A stretch of 64,000 nucleotides of DNA from Catellatospora sichuanensis (lineage in GTDB: Bacteria > Actinomycetota > Actinomycetes > Mycobacteriales > Micromonosporaceae). Where the stretch lies: assembly GCF_007483665.1 (NCBI RefSeq), contig NZ_VIQO01000011.1, forward strand, positions 62,001 to 126,000, written 5' to 3'. The translations under genes and the position numbers were made by a program. The notes beneath the pieces are model-generated. The model made no database searches. It saw only the letters and a program-made list of their open reading frames with translations, and was not told where the DNA came from. Below, piece by piece: positions 51,199 through 60,336 of the stretch (its first letter is position 1; every line of letters begins with the position of its first letter).

Positions 51199-53531
51199 TC
51201 GCGCTGGCGGCGGTGCGCGGCCGGGCCGCGTCGCTGGCCGGCACGTTCGCCGGTCTCACCCTGGGCGTCGCGCTGATCGCGATGACGCTGCTCGTGCACG
51301 TCTCGGCGATGCCGCGTACGCCGCAGCGGCTGGCCGCCGCGCCGGTGCTGGTGCACGGGCCGGTCGCGCCGGACGCGGCCGGGGTCGGCAGCGGCGTACG
51401 CCCCTGGGCGGGCCCGGACGCCGTCGCACTGGCGCAGCGCCTGGCCGGGCTGCCGGAGGTCGCGGCGGCGGTGCCGGACCGGTCGTTCTACGCCCAGCTC
51501 GTCGTCGACGGCGCTCCGGTCGGCGATCCCGCGGACGCCGCGGCCGGACATGGTTGGTCCAGTGCCGCGCTGGGGGCGTACCCCCTGGTCGGTGGGGTGG
51601 CCCCGGACGCCGACGGGGAGGTCGCCGCGGACGCGGCGACGGGGCTCGCGGTCGGTGCGCGCACCACGCTGCTGACCGCCCGCGGCCCTGCCGAGGTGAC
51701 CGTCACCGGGCTGGTCGGCGGGCCGGGCGTCTACCTGTCCGAGGATGCCGCGGCGCGGCTGTCGCCGGGTGTGCCGGTGATCGGGCTGCTGTTGCGCCCT
51801 GGTGCGGATCCGGCCGCCGTCGCCGTTGCCGCGCGGGAGGCAGCTCCTGGTGCCGTCGTCGCGACCGGCGAGCAGCGGGCGGCGCTGGAACCGGTGCAGC
51901 AGGCCAAGACCCGCTGGCTGGGCACCCAGCTGCTGATCGCGATGGCGAGCCTGGCCGTGTTCGTGACCGTGTTCGTCGTCGCGTCGACGTTCGCCCTCAA
52001 CGTCGCGCAGCGGCGGCGTGAGCTGGGCCTGCTGCGCACCGTCGGCGCGACGCCGCGCCAGATCAGGCGCATCGTGCTGGGCGAGGCGTTGCTCGTCGGA
52101 GCGGCCGGTGGCATCGCCGGGGCGCTGCTGGGCACCGCGGCGGCCGGACCCGCGGGTCGGCTGCTGGTGCGGTGGGGCCTGGCCGATCCCGGGCTGGAGG
52201 TCCGGCTCCAGCTGCTGCCGGTGCTCGCGGCGGTCGCCGTCGGCGTCGGCGTCGCGCTGGTCGGCGCGTACGCGGCCGGACGCCGCGCCGCGAAGGTGCC
52301 GCCCATGGCCGCGCTACGGGATGCCGCGGTCGAAGCACGGGCGATGGGGCCGGGCCGCTGGCTGCTCGGCGGCGGAGCGTTCGTGCTCGGCGGCTTCCTC
52401 GCCGCCCGCACCGCCACCGCCGCGGCCGACGAGCGGGTGAACGCCGCGCTGTTCGCGGCCATGGCGCTGACCGCCGCCGCGGCACTGCTGGCGCCGGTCC
52501 TGCTGCCGCCGCTGGTGCGGTTGGTGTCCTGGCCGCTGCGGGCCGCCCGCGGGGCGGGACCGATGCTGGTGCGGGCCGAGTCGCTGACCGCCGCCCGCCG
52601 CACCGCCGCGACCGCCGCCCCGGTGATCGCCACCGTCGGGTTCGCGGTCCTGCTGTCCGGCATGGTCTCCACCATGCGGGAGGCGTATCCGGCCGGTCAG
52701 GCCGCGAAGCTGGCCGGCATCACCGTCGCCGTCCCCGACCGCACCCCGGGCCTGACCGACGCCGCACTCGCCGCGGGTGGCCGGGCGGTGCTGCCCAGCC
52801 GGGTGTACGCCGAGGGCCTGTCCATCGCCGCGTTCGGCACCGCCACCGGCCCGGTCAGCGTGGCGGCCGGGGTAGCCGACGCGCTCGGCGTCCGGATCGG
52901 CGACACCGTCACCGTGGTCTTCGCCGACGGGCTCACCGAGCGGCTGACCATCGCGAGGGTGACGCCCGACGGGCAGGTCGACGACGATCTGATCCTGCCG
53001 CGGGACCTGGTCCGCCGACATGACCCGTCCGCGCTGGCCGCGGCGGTGGTCGGGGTGGACGCCGCCGCACTGGCCGGGCTGCCCGGCGTCGAGGTGCTCG
53101 ACGCGAAGGCGTACGCCGACCGCGAGAGCGGCGAGGACAGCCGGCTGCTGTGGCTGTTCGCGACGGTGCTGATCGCACTGTCGGTCGGTTACACGGGTAT
53201 CGCGGTCGTCAACACGATGGCCATGTCCGCCGAGGGCCGGCGCCCGGACCTGGCCGTGCTGCGCGGCGCCGGGACCACGCCACGGCAGGCGCTGCGCCAT
53301 GCGGCGGCCGAGGTGCTGCTGGTGGTGGCGCTGGGTGCGGGGCTCGGCCTGGCGGTGACCGTCCTTCCGCTGCTGGGCATGGCAGCAGGGCTGGAAGAGG
53401 AGGTCGGCGTGCCGGTCGCGCTGCGGCTGCACTGGCCGGTGACGGCGGCGACGGTGCTGGCGACGGCTGTCGTCGCGGTGGTCGCATCGCTGACGGTGAC
53501 CAGAAGGGCATGGCGTCACCAGGCGCGGTGA
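51195..53531 (+). CDS. FtsX-like ABC permease with two FtsX domains
   Basis: 778 residues. Begins with an N-terminal membrane segment and a large extracytoplasmic domain, then an FtsX core (AMASLAVFVTVFVVASTFAL, MAALRDAAVEA) and a second one near the C-terminus (LFATVLIALSVGYTGIAVVN and VLRGAGTTPRQALR). About ten membrane segments. This BceB/MacB-like layout suggests export or release of an antimicrobial or lipid from the membrane. A linked kinase and regulator support inducible detoxification. Confidence 0.93.
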   Translation: MIALAAVRGRAASLAGTFAGLTLGVALIAMTLLVHVSAMPRTPQRLAAAPVLVHGPVAPDAAGVGSGVRPWAGPDAVALAQRLAGLPEVAAAVPDRSFYAQLVVDGAPVGDPADAAAGHGWSSAALGAYPLVGGVAPDADGEVAADAATGLAVGARTTLLTARGPAEVTVTGLVGGPGVYLSEDAAARLSPGVPVIGLLLRPGADPAAVAVAAREAAPGAVVATGEQRAALEPVQQAKTRWLGTQLLIAMASLAVFVTVFVVASTFALNVAQRRRELGLLRTVGATPRQIRRIVLGEALLVGAAGGIAGALLGTAAAGPAGRLLVRWGLADPGLEVRLQLLPVLAAVAVGVGVALVGAYAAGRRAAKVPPMAALRDAAVEARAMGPGRWLLGGGAFVLGGFLAARTATAAADERVNAALFAAMALTAAAALLAPVLLPPLVRLVSWPLRAARGAGPMLVRAESLTAARRTAATAAPVIATVGFAVLLSGMVSTMREAYPAGQAAKLAGITVAVPDRTPGLTDAALAAGGRAVLPSRVYAEGLSIAAFGTATGPVSVAAGVADALGVRIGDTVTVVFADGLTERLTIARVTPDGQVDDDLILPRDLVRRHDPSALAAAVVGVDAAALAGLPGVEVLDAKAYADRESGEDSRLLWLFATVLIALSVGYTGIAVVNTMAMSAEGRRPDLAVLRGAGTTPRQALRHAAAEVLLVVALGAGLGLAVTVLPLLGMAAGLEEEVGVPVALRLHWPVTAATVLATAVVAVVASLTVTRRAWRHQAR

Positions 53532-53557
53532 CGACCGCCGCTCCGGCGGCTGCACGG

Positions 53558-53589
53558 CGAGCGGCCCACGTCCCGACGCGGGCCGCTCG
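53558..53589 (+). terminator. Terminator of the ABC exporter operon
   Basis: CGAGCGGCCC and GGGCCGCTCG form a perfect 10-bp stem with a 12-base loop, 27 bases after the permease stop. Confidence 0.7.
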
Positions 53590-53630
53590 CGGGCCGGTGG
53601 CCACGGGCGGCCGCCCGGTAGCGTGTGCGC

Positions 53631-54122
53631 ATGACCGGGATCCTGATAGCCGTCATCGTGCTGCTGCTCGCCGTCATCGGCCTGCTGCTGGCCCGGCGAC
53701 GCCGCCATGACCCGACGGATCTGCTCGGGTTCGCGATGGCCGCCCGGGAGGCCGAGCACGCCCGCTCGACCCGGACGGCTTCCGCGGCTGCGCCCGCGCC
53801 GAGTGCGGACGCCTTGGTGCAGCAGGTGCGGATGCTCATGAACCAGCGCCAGAAGATCCCCGCGGTGAAGCTTTGGCGCGACGCCACGGGGGTCTCGCTC
53901 GCCGATGCGGTCAGGGCCGTCGAACTGATCGCGGCCGGCGGCACGCCGTCACTGCCGCCCACGGGAATGGCGGCGAAGACCGGGCAGCCGGTCAGCCCGC
54001 TGCTGATGGCGAACGCCCGCAACCTCAAACTGCAGGGCCGACCGATCGAAGCGATCAAGCTGGTACGTCAGCACACCGGGATGGGACTGCGCGAGGCCAA
54101 GGACGTCGTCGACGCCCTCTGA
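53631..54122 (+). CDS. Membrane-anchored protein with two L7/L12 C-terminal-like motifs
   Basis: 163 residues from the ATG at 53631. A single N-terminal membrane helix (LIAVIVLLLAVIGLLLA) is followed by a basic stop-transfer RRRRHD. Two later stretches, KIPAVKLWRDATGVSLADAV and RPIEAIKLVRQHTGMGLREA, match the ribosomal protein L7/L12 C-terminal fold (KIxAIKxxRExTGLGLKEAK). This fold occurs in several actinobacterial proteins of unknown role. It is not the ribosomal protein itself. Confidence 0.75.
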   Translation: MTGILIAVIVLLLAVIGLLLARRRRHDPTDLLGFAMAAREAEHARSTRTASAAAPAPSADALVQQVRMLMNQRQKIPAVKLWRDATGVSLADAVRAVELIAAGGTPSLPPTGMAAKTGQPVSPLLMANARNLKLQGRPIEAIKLVRQHTGMGLREAKDVVDAL

Positions 54123-54153
54123 GCCGCACCCGGCCGGGTGGTCCTCCCCGCGG

Positions 54154-54906
54154 TCACCCGGGAAGCAGCTGCTGGCCGCCGTCGATGTCATAGGTCGCGC
54201 CGGTGAGCGCGGTGTTGGTCATGAGGTGCACGGCGAGCGCCGCGACGTCGGCGGGTCCGACGACCCGCCGGATGGGCAGCGTGGCCCGCAGCTGCTCGCG
54301 CCGCTCGTCGAGGTCCGCGCCGAGCAGCTGCGCGGACAGTGGCGTGTCGACGAACCCGGCGGCGATGAGGTTGACCCGGATCGGCGCGAGTTCGAGGGCG
54401 AGGTTGGCTGTCATGGCAGGCAGCGCCGCGGTGCCCATGGCGGCGATCGTCAGGCCCGGATGCGGGCGGCGGGAGCCGGTGCCGCCCATGAAGATGAGCG
54501 TGCCGCCGGGCCGGACCCGGCCGGTGGCCAGCCGTGCCACGTTGATGGGCAGCCACATGTGCTCGTCGAAGGAGCGGCGTGCCTGCTCGACGTCCATGTC
54601 GGCCAGCAGGCCGTAGTACGGGCGGCCTGCGGTGCTCATCACATGGTCGACCGGTGTCGGCAGGTCCTGGAAGAACTGTTGGAGAGCGGCCGGATCGGTG
54701 GCGTCGAACGCCGCGCTGCGTAGCGCGCCGAGTTCGGCCGCGGCCTGCTCGAGGCGTCCGGGGTCGCGGCCGGTCACGACGACGTCGGCGCCTTCGGCGC
54801 GGGCCAGCCGGGCTGTTTCGAGCCCGATGCCGGCGCTGCCGCCGATCACGACGACAGTCTGCCCGGCGAGCGCGGGTTCGCGCTGGGCTGCGGATGTGGT
54901 GGCCAC
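54154..54906 (-). CDS. SDR-family protein lacking the YxxxK pair
   Basis: 250 residues from a GTG with GAGGGGGAG upstream. The cofactor motif GGSAGIGLETARLA and the later AGFVDTPLSAQLLG are classical SDR features. At the active-site position the segment GTGSRRPHPGLTIAAMGTAA has neither Tyr nor Lys, although Thr/Ser residues are present. It belongs to a divergent SDR group in which the usual Ser-Tyr-Lys chemistry is lost, so it may be non-catalytic or act by another route. It diverges from an aminotransferase gene. Confidence 0.88.
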   Translation of the reverse strand: MATTSAAQREPALAGQTVVVIGGSAGIGLETARLARAEGADVVVTGRDPGRLEQAAAELGALRSAAFDATDPAALQQFFQDLPTPVDHVMSTAGRPYYGLLADMDVEQARRSFDEHMWLPINVARLATGRVRPGGTLIFMGGTGSRRPHPGLTIAAMGTAALPAMTANLALELAPIRVNLIAAGFVDTPLSAQLLGADLDERREQLRATLPIRRVVGPADVAALAVHLMTNTALTGATYDIDGGQQLLPG

Positions 54907-55085
54907 GACTCCCCCTCGGCCGGTGCGGGATCATGATGCCGACAGGCGGGCGAGGATCCTGCCCAGCGACGACTCTAGTGGGGAAAGAGCCCGCTCGTGG
55001 AGGAAGGCGTGCAGGTCAGCGCCCATCACCGGCGGGCTCGGGTCCAGAATGATCACTGCACGGACGGTGCCCGTATCGTGGCCGT

Positions 55086-56297
55086 GTGGACAACCCCGTC
55101 GCGGTCATTCAGTATGGGCCCCGGCCCGGCATCCTCGACCTGGGCTGGGGTCATCCGCGGCCCGAGCTGCTGCCCGTCGAGCAGTGGCTGGAGGCCGGCC
55201 AGACGACGCTGCGCGAACATGCGTGGCAGGCCCTGACCTACGGGGCCGCGGCGGGGCCGCGCCCCTTCATCGAGTGGCTGACCGACCACCTGGGCGGTTG
55301 CGACCACGGCAGCACCCAGCCGTCCGAGGTCTTCGTCACCAACGGCGCCTCACACGGACTCGCGCTGGTCGCCGACCTGCTCGTCAGGCCCGGTGACGTC
55401 GTGCTGGTCGACTCGCCGACCTACCACCTGGCCTTCCGGACCCTTCTCGACCAGGGTGCCGAACTGGTCGGCGTGCCGACCGACGACCAGGGTGTGCATC
55501 CGGCCATGACGGCGGAGCTGCTGGAACGGCTGGCCCGCAGCGGGCGTCGCGTTCCGATGTTGTACATCGTGCCGACGTTCGCCAATCCGACGGGCCGCTG
55601 CCTGCCCCACGAGCGCCGGGTCGAACTCGTCGACCTCGCGCGACGCGCCGGGCTGACGATCGTGGAAGACGACACCTACCGCGAGATGGCCTACGACGGT
55701 CCGGCCCCGCCGTCGCTGTGGAGCCTGGCCGAACGCGGGACGGTCATCCGGCTCGGCACGTTCGCCAAGACCGTCGCGCCCGGGCTGCGGCTGGGATGGA
55801 TCAACGCCGAGGGAGGTTTCGTACGCCGGTTGACCGGCCTCGGCTACATCAACAGCGGGGGCGGCGTGAACCATACGACTGCCCTGACCATGGCGACCTT
55901 CGGCAGGTCCGGCGCATACCAGAGCCACGTCGCGGCCACCGGCAGGCATTACGCCGCGCAGCGCGACGCGCTGGTCGCCGGCCTGCGCACCTGCGCACCG
56001 GACTTGCAACTCTCGGCACCGGCCGGCGGCTGGTTCCTGTGGGCGGACCTGCCGTCGCCGATCACGGCGTCCTCGCTCGCGCCGGTCGCCGAAGCGCACG
56101 GGGTGGCGTACGTCGAGGGGCGGCGGTTCTTCGCCGACGGCGCCGACGGCCACCGCGCCGTCCGGCTGTCGTTCTCGATGCTGCCGCCCGGCGAGCTGCA
56201 GGAGGCCGCCGCCCGGCTAGGGCTGGCGTTGGAGACCGTACGGCAGCGTGCGCCAGGGCGGCCCGAACCGGCGCACGACCCGCACCGCGGCGGCTGA
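55086..56297 (+). CDS. PLP-dependent aminotransferase, class I/II
   Basis: 403 residues. The aminotransferase fold has FVTNGASHGLALVADLL, the PLP-contacting Asn in YIVPTFANPTGRC, Asp-Tyr in VEDDTYREMAYDG and the Schiff-base Lys in RLGTFAKTVAPGLRLGW. It resembles 2-aminoadipate and MocR-type aminotransferase domains but lacks the GntR DNA-binding part. It diverges from the Tyr-less SDR with a 179-base gap. The substrate is not evident. Confidence 0.9.
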   Translation: MDNPVAVIQYGPRPGILDLGWGHPRPELLPVEQWLEAGQTTLREHAWQALTYGAAAGPRPFIEWLTDHLGGCDHGSTQPSEVFVTNGASHGLALVADLLVRPGDVVLVDSPTYHLAFRTLLDQGAELVGVPTDDQGVHPAMTAELLERLARSGRRVPMLYIVPTFANPTGRCLPHERRVELVDLARRAGLTIVEDDTYREMAYDGPAPPSLWSLAERGTVIRLGTFAKTVAPGLRLGWINAEGGFVRRLTGLGYINSGGGVNHTTALTMATFGRSGAYQSHVAATGRHYAAQRDALVAGLRTCAPDLQLSAPAGGWFLWADLPSPITASSLAPVAEAHGVAYVEGRRFFADGADGHRAVRLSFSMLPPGELQEAAARLGLALETVRQRAPGRPEPAHDPHRGG

Positions 56298-56513
56298 GCC
56301 GCGGCGGGCGTCACATCTGCCCTGGTCACGGCCTTTTGCCCGAAGGGTGGAGACCGCCCGCCGGGAATAGAAGCCGACGTGGGAGAGTTGTGTTGATCCA
56401 GGTCGTGATTTCGCGTGTTCAGTAGTCGATCTTCTTGACACCCGCTGGATCAGGTCGCGCGGGTGGTTTCGTCTTCCTCTTGGGGCAGATGTTGCCGCTG
56501 GGACAAACGGCTA

Positions 56514-56539
56514 GGGGTTGCCGCAGAGTGCGGCACCCC
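56514..56539 (+). promoter_or_regulatory. 5'-leader hairpin of the cold-shock gene
   Basis: GGGG-T-TGCCGC and GCGGCACCCC pair over 10 bp with one bulged base, 22 bases before the start codon. It may regulate translation with temperature, as leaders of many csp genes do (inference). Confidence 0.35.
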
Positions 56540-56560
56540 AACTCCCAAGGAGGAGACAAC

Positions 56561-56764
56561 ATGGCACAGGGCACCGTGAAGTGGTTCAACGCGGACAAGG
56601 GCTTCGGCTTCATCTCCGTCGACGACGGCAGCGCCGACGTCTTCGTCCACTTCTCCGAGATCCAGTCGAACGGCTTCCGTAGTCTCGAAGAGAACCAGAA
56701 GGTCGAGTTCGACATCGTGCAGGGCCAGAAGGGTCCGCAGGCAGCGGGCGTTCGCGTCCTCTGA
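56561..56764 (+). CDS. Cold-shock protein (CspA family)
   Basis: 67 residues; AAGGAGGAG precedes the ATG. The cold-shock domain is complete: RNP1 KGFGFIS and RNP2 VFVHFS, with [10 protein letters not shown] at the start. It binds single-stranded RNA and DNA as a chaperone. It has its own leader and terminator. A fatty-acid desaturase gene follows, a combination that fits cold adaptation. Confidence 0.96.
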   Translation: MAQGTVKWFNADKGFGFISVDDGSADVFVHFSEIQSNGFRSLEENQKVEFDIVQGQKGPQAAGVRVL

Positions 56765-56776
56765 GTAAGTCGTGAT

Positions 56777-56809
56777 CACGGCCGGGAACCCGTTGGGCTC
56801 CCGGCCGTG
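56777..56809 (+). terminator. Terminator after the cold-shock gene
   Basis: CACGGCCGGGA and TCCCGGCCGTG pair perfectly over 11 bp with an 11-base loop, 12 bases after the stop. Confidence 0.75.
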
Positions 56810-56858
56810 TCGCTTTCCGCGGCACGAACCCCACCACCGGATCTCAGACAGGAGTCGC

Positions 56859-57833
56859 ATGGGCGCAACCAGTCCGCCTGCGGTCGCCGACCGCATCGAT
56901 GTCCCCCGCACCGTGAACGAACCCAAACCGATGCTCGCCGCGCCGCAGACCAGGGCAGGTGCGATCGCCATCTGGATCTTCGTGGTAACCCCGTTCATCG
57001 GTCTGCTGGCCGCCATCCCGGTCGCGTGGGGCTGGGGGCTGTCCGGCGTCGACCTGACTCTTGCCATCACCACGTACCTGATCAGCGGTTTCGGCATCGC
57101 TGCCGGGTATCACCGGCACCTGACCCACGGATCGTTCAAGGCGCGACGCGGCCTGCGGATCGCGCTGGCCGTGGCCGGGTCGCTCGCGGTCGAGGGTTCG
57201 CCGACCCAGTGGGTCGCCAACCACCGCCGCCATCACGCCTTCTCCGACCGCGAAGGCGACCCGCACTCCCCGTGGCGCTACGGCACCAGCGTCACCGCGG
57301 TGCTCAAGGGCCTGTTCCACGCCCACATCGGCTGGATGTTCCGGCGAGAGGTGAGCAACCGGGCCCGGTTCGCCCCGGACCTGGTCGCCGACCGCGACAT
57401 CCAGGTGGTCGACCGCCTCTTCGGCCCGCTCGTCGCGGTGTCCCTGCTCTCACCGGCCCTGGTCGGCGGCCTGGTCACCGGCACCTGGGCGGGCGCGCTG
57501 AGCGCCTTCTTCTGGGCCGGGCTGGTCCGGATGGCCGTGCTGCACCACGTCACCTGGTCGGTGAACTCCATCTGCCACGTGGTGGGCGACCGGCCCTTCG
57601 TCAGCAAGGACCGGGCCACCAACTTCTGGCCCCTGGCGATCCTGTCCTTCGGTGAGAGCTGGCACAACTCCCACCACGCCGATCCGACCGGAGCCCGCCA
57701 CGGCGTGCTGCGCGGCCAGATCGACCCCGCCGCCAGGCTCATCTGGATCTTCGAGAAGCTCCGGCTGGCCCGGGACGTGCGCTGGCCTGTGCCCGAGCGG
57801 CTCGACGCGAAGCGCGCGGTCACGGGCGCCTGA
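56859..57833 (+). CDS. Acyl-CoA/fatty-acid delta-9 desaturase
   Basis: 324 residues from the ATG at 56859, with GGAG seven bases upstream. The three His boxes of membrane desaturases are present: HRHLTH (about 85-90), HRRHH (about 122-126), HNSHH (about 263-267). Four membrane segments surround them. It introduces a cis double bond into acyl chains with oxygen and ferredoxin or similar, raising membrane fluidity. Its place behind csp suggests a role at low temperature. Confidence 0.92.
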   Translation: MGATSPPAVADRIDVPRTVNEPKPMLAAPQTRAGAIAIWIFVVTPFIGLLAAIPVAWGWGLSGVDLTLAITTYLISGFGIAAGYHRHLTHGSFKARRGLRIALAVAGSLAVEGSPTQWVANHRRHHAFSDREGDPHSPWRYGTSVTAVLKGLFHAHIGWMFRREVSNRARFAPDLVADRDIQVVDRLFGPLVAVSLLSPALVGGLVTGTWAGALSAFFWAGLVRMAVLHHVTWSVNSICHVVGDRPFVSKDRATNFWPLAILSFGESWHNSHHADPTGARHGVLRGQIDPAARLIWIFEKLRLARDVRWPVPERLDAKRAVTGA

Positions 57834-57935
57834 CCGCGCTGCCGTAGGCGGCTGCCGGCGAACGAGCACGCCGCCCTACGCGGTCCGCGCCGAAACGCGT
57901 GGAACCTTTCGGCCCGGTCGTGCGCCCAGCAGGAT

Positions 57936-58412
57936 GTGCAGGTGCAGGCGACCCTTATCGAGCCGGCGGCGTTCGCCTCGGTGTACTCGCAGGAGTACAC
58001 CGGGCTGGTCCGGCTCGCCTACCTGACGACGGGCAACCTCGGCGCCGCCGAGGAGGTGGTGCAGGAGGTCTTCGCGACGTGGTACCGGCATGGTGCCCAC
58101 GTGCACCATCCGGCCGCCTACCTGCGCCGCGCGGTGATCTCGCGGTGCACCTCCTGGGTGCGGCGCAGAGTGCTCGAACGCCGTCACACGACCGTGTTCG
58201 CCGATGGCCACGAGCCCGCGTACGCCGATGTCACCGCCGTGCGGGCCGCGCTGCGCCGGCTGCGTCCCCGCCAGCGGGCGGCCGTGTTCCTGCGCTACTA
58301 CCTCGACCTGCCCGAGTCGGAGATCGCCGAGGCGCTGGGCTGCCGACTCGGCACGGTCAAGTCGATGCTGCACCGGTCGCTGGCCACCATGAAGGAGTTC
58401 CTCGGTGAGTGA
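57936..58412 (+). CDS. SigE-family ECF sigma factor
   Basis: 158 residues from a GTG. Region 2: LVRLAYLTTGNLGAAEEVVQE; region 4: LRRLRPRQRAAVFLRYYLD, then SEIAEALGCRLGTVKSMLHR. This is the short SigE/SACE_1-type actinobacterial sigma family. It overlaps the next gene by eight bases, which encodes a membrane protein that probably acts as its regulator. Confidence 0.9.
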   Translation: MQVQATLIEPAAFASVYSQEYTGLVRLAYLTTGNLGAAEEVVQEVFATWYRHGAHVHHPAAYLRRAVISRCTSWVRRRVLERRHTTVFADGHEPAYADVTAVRAALRRLRPRQRAAVFLRYYLDLPESEIAEALGCRLGTVKSMLHRSLATMKEFLGE

Positions 58413-59745
58413 GACGCCGTCGACGCGCGCAGAACTGGAGCACCGGGTACGGGCGGCGGTCCGGGTCATCGCCGAGGAGCCCGCCCTGGAACACACAGCC
58501 TTCCTCCCGGCACCGACGCCGCGGCGATGGACTCGCCGCCTGGCACCGGTCGCCGTCGCGGCCGCGGTCATCGCCGCCGTGGCCTTCGTCCCCGGCCTGC
58601 GCGGCGGTGACGGCGCCGCAGGCCCCGGCACGCCGGACGGCGCGCCGGTCCTGCCGCAGGAGTTCGGCGCCATGTCGCTGCTCACCGCCTCCCTGTCCGA
58701 CGCGCCGCTGCACCAGCCCGGCATCGCCGTGCTGCGACAGCGGGTGATCGGATCGTTCTTCGGCCTGACCCAGGTGGTCGTCGTCGGTGCCGACGGCCGG
58801 ACGTACCGCCGGGTCGACCTCGCCGAGGAACGCGGCGCGACCGAGGCGGACGGGGAGTGGAGCCCCGCCGAGGCGCTGCTGTCCCCCGACGGCCGGCACG
58901 CCGCGGTCGGCGACAACCGAGGCGGCGCCACCGAGATCCCCGTCCTCGACCTGGTCACCGGGCAGCGCCGGGACTACCCGCTGCCCGCCCCGATGGCCTA
59001 CGAGCTGAAGGCGTGGTCGCCCGACGGCCGCCGCCTCGCCCTGGCCCGGGAGGACACCGCCGAACGGGTGGGCGACCGCTTCCAGAGCTCGGACGGATAC
59101 CCCCTGGCCGTGCTCGACCTCGACACCGGCATGGTCACCACGCTGCCCGACGTGGTGTTCGACCCGCTGGGCAGCACGGTCCAGTTCTCCGCCACGGGCA
59201 GTCTCGGCGTGCCGACGGTGCAGGACCGCAACAGCAGCGCGCCGACCTCCTGGCTGACCGTCGTCGACGCCTCCGGCGCGATCACCTCGACCATGCGTAT
59301 ACCCGAAGGCTCGCTCTTCGGCGGCTGGACGCCGGACGGCGATCCCGTCCTGTTCACCGGCACGGGCGCGCCGGTCGCAGCGCACGTGGTCCGCCTCACC
59401 GACGGCGGCGACGTCCGGCCGCCGGTGCCGATCCCCGGGGAGCGGGCCTGGCTGCTCGGCTGGCGTTCCCCCACGGTGCTGCTCGCCCGGGTCGAGGACG
59501 TGGGCATCGCCACCGTCGACCTCTCCTCGGGCAGCGTGGACGTGCTGAGCACGTTCGACAGCGGCCTGCTCACCCACTCGACGGGTGCGAGCACCGCGGC
59601 ACGGCTCATCGCCGCCGCCTCCGTCGAACCGGTCTCCCCGGCCCGCGGCCCGTGGCCGGCCTGGGCGATCGCCACCTTGGCCGTGCTCGCGCTCGCCGTC
59701 GGGGCGCTCGCCGTGCGCCGCATCTTCCGGCTGCGGAGCCGCTAG
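58405..59745 (+). CDS. Membrane protein coupled to the sigma factor, probable anti-sigma regulator
   Basis: 446 residues from a GTG overlapping the sigma gene. A cytoplasmic N-terminus of about 45 residues precedes a membrane helix (LAPVAVAAAVIAAVAFV) and a large external part with beta-propeller-like repeats (EALLSPDGRHAAVGD, LKAWSPDGRRLALARE, LFGGWTPDGDPVLF). A second helix AWAIATLAVLALAVGALA and a basic tail close it. No ZAS motif is visible, so anti-sigma activity is inferred from coupling and topology. Confidence 0.75.
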   Translation: MSETPSTRAELEHRVRAAVRVIAEEPALEHTAFLPAPTPRRWTRRLAPVAVAAAVIAAVAFVPGLRGGDGAAGPGTPDGAPVLPQEFGAMSLLTASLSDAPLHQPGIAVLRQRVIGSFFGLTQVVVVGADGRTYRRVDLAEERGATEADGEWSPAEALLSPDGRHAAVGDNRGGATEIPVLDLVTGQRRDYPLPAPMAYELKAWSPDGRRLALAREDTAERVGDRFQSSDGYPLAVLDLDTGMVTTLPDVVFDPLGSTVQFSATGSLGVPTVQDRNSSAPTSWLTVVDASGAITSTMRIPEGSLFGGWTPDGDPVLFTGTGAPVAAHVVRLTDGGDVRPPVPIPGERAWLLGWRSPTVLLARVEDVGIATVDLSSGSVDVLSTFDSGLLTHSTGASTAARLIAAASVEPVSPARGPWPAWAIATLAVLALAVGALAVRRIFRLRSR

Positions 59746-59900
59746 CGCGTCAAGGGTGTCGAGCCGGTCCGGCGATGGCCGGGCGCGTGTGGCGGGCAGC
59801 ATGACGCCGCTCGGCGGACATCGCCTGCGGCCGACACGCGGCGCGGCGACACCGGCCGCATACGGCCCCCGGCGGGTCCGCGCCGTCCGACAATGGGCGT

Positions 59901-60287
59901 ATGCCGACAAGACGGGCCCACTCCGCCGCGAACCTGCGGATGCGCCGCGTGTACGACCCGCCATCGCCCGATGACGGCCTGCGGGTGCTGGTGGACCGGC
60001 TGTGGCCGCGCGGCCTGGCCAAGGAGCGGGCGGAGATCGCGCAGTGGCCCAAGGAACTCACCCCGTCCAACGAGCTGCGGCGCTGGTATCACGAGGCGCC
60101 CGACGAGCGCCACGATGAGTTCGTGACCCGCTACGACGCCGAACTCGACGACCCCGCCGCGCAGCAGGCGCTGGCCGGACTGCGCCGGGCCCTGCGCGAG
60201 GGACCGGTGACCCTGCTCACGGCGGTGAAGGAGTTCCCCGGCAGCCACGTCGACGTGCTCGCCCGGCACCTGACCGCCGAGGGGTGA
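59901..60287 (+). CDS. DUF488-family protein
   Basis: 128 residues. Conserved features are RRVYDPPSPDDGLRVLVDRL, WPRGLAKE, LRRWYHEAPDERHDEFVTRY and a C-terminal VTLLTAVKEFPGSH, typical of DUF488 (YeaO-like). The catalytic-looking Arg and His residues are kept but the biochemical function is not known. Single gene. Confidence 0.87.
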   Translation: MPTRRAHSAANLRMRRVYDPPSPDDGLRVLVDRLWPRGLAKERAEIAQWPKELTPSNELRRWYHEAPDERHDEFVTRYDAELDDPAAQQALAGLRRALREGPVTLLTAVKEFPGSHVDVLARHLTAEG

Positions 60288-60336
60288 CACGGCACGGAGC
60301 ACCTGCCGCGTCACCCCGCTTCGGGTCCGGCGTGCC

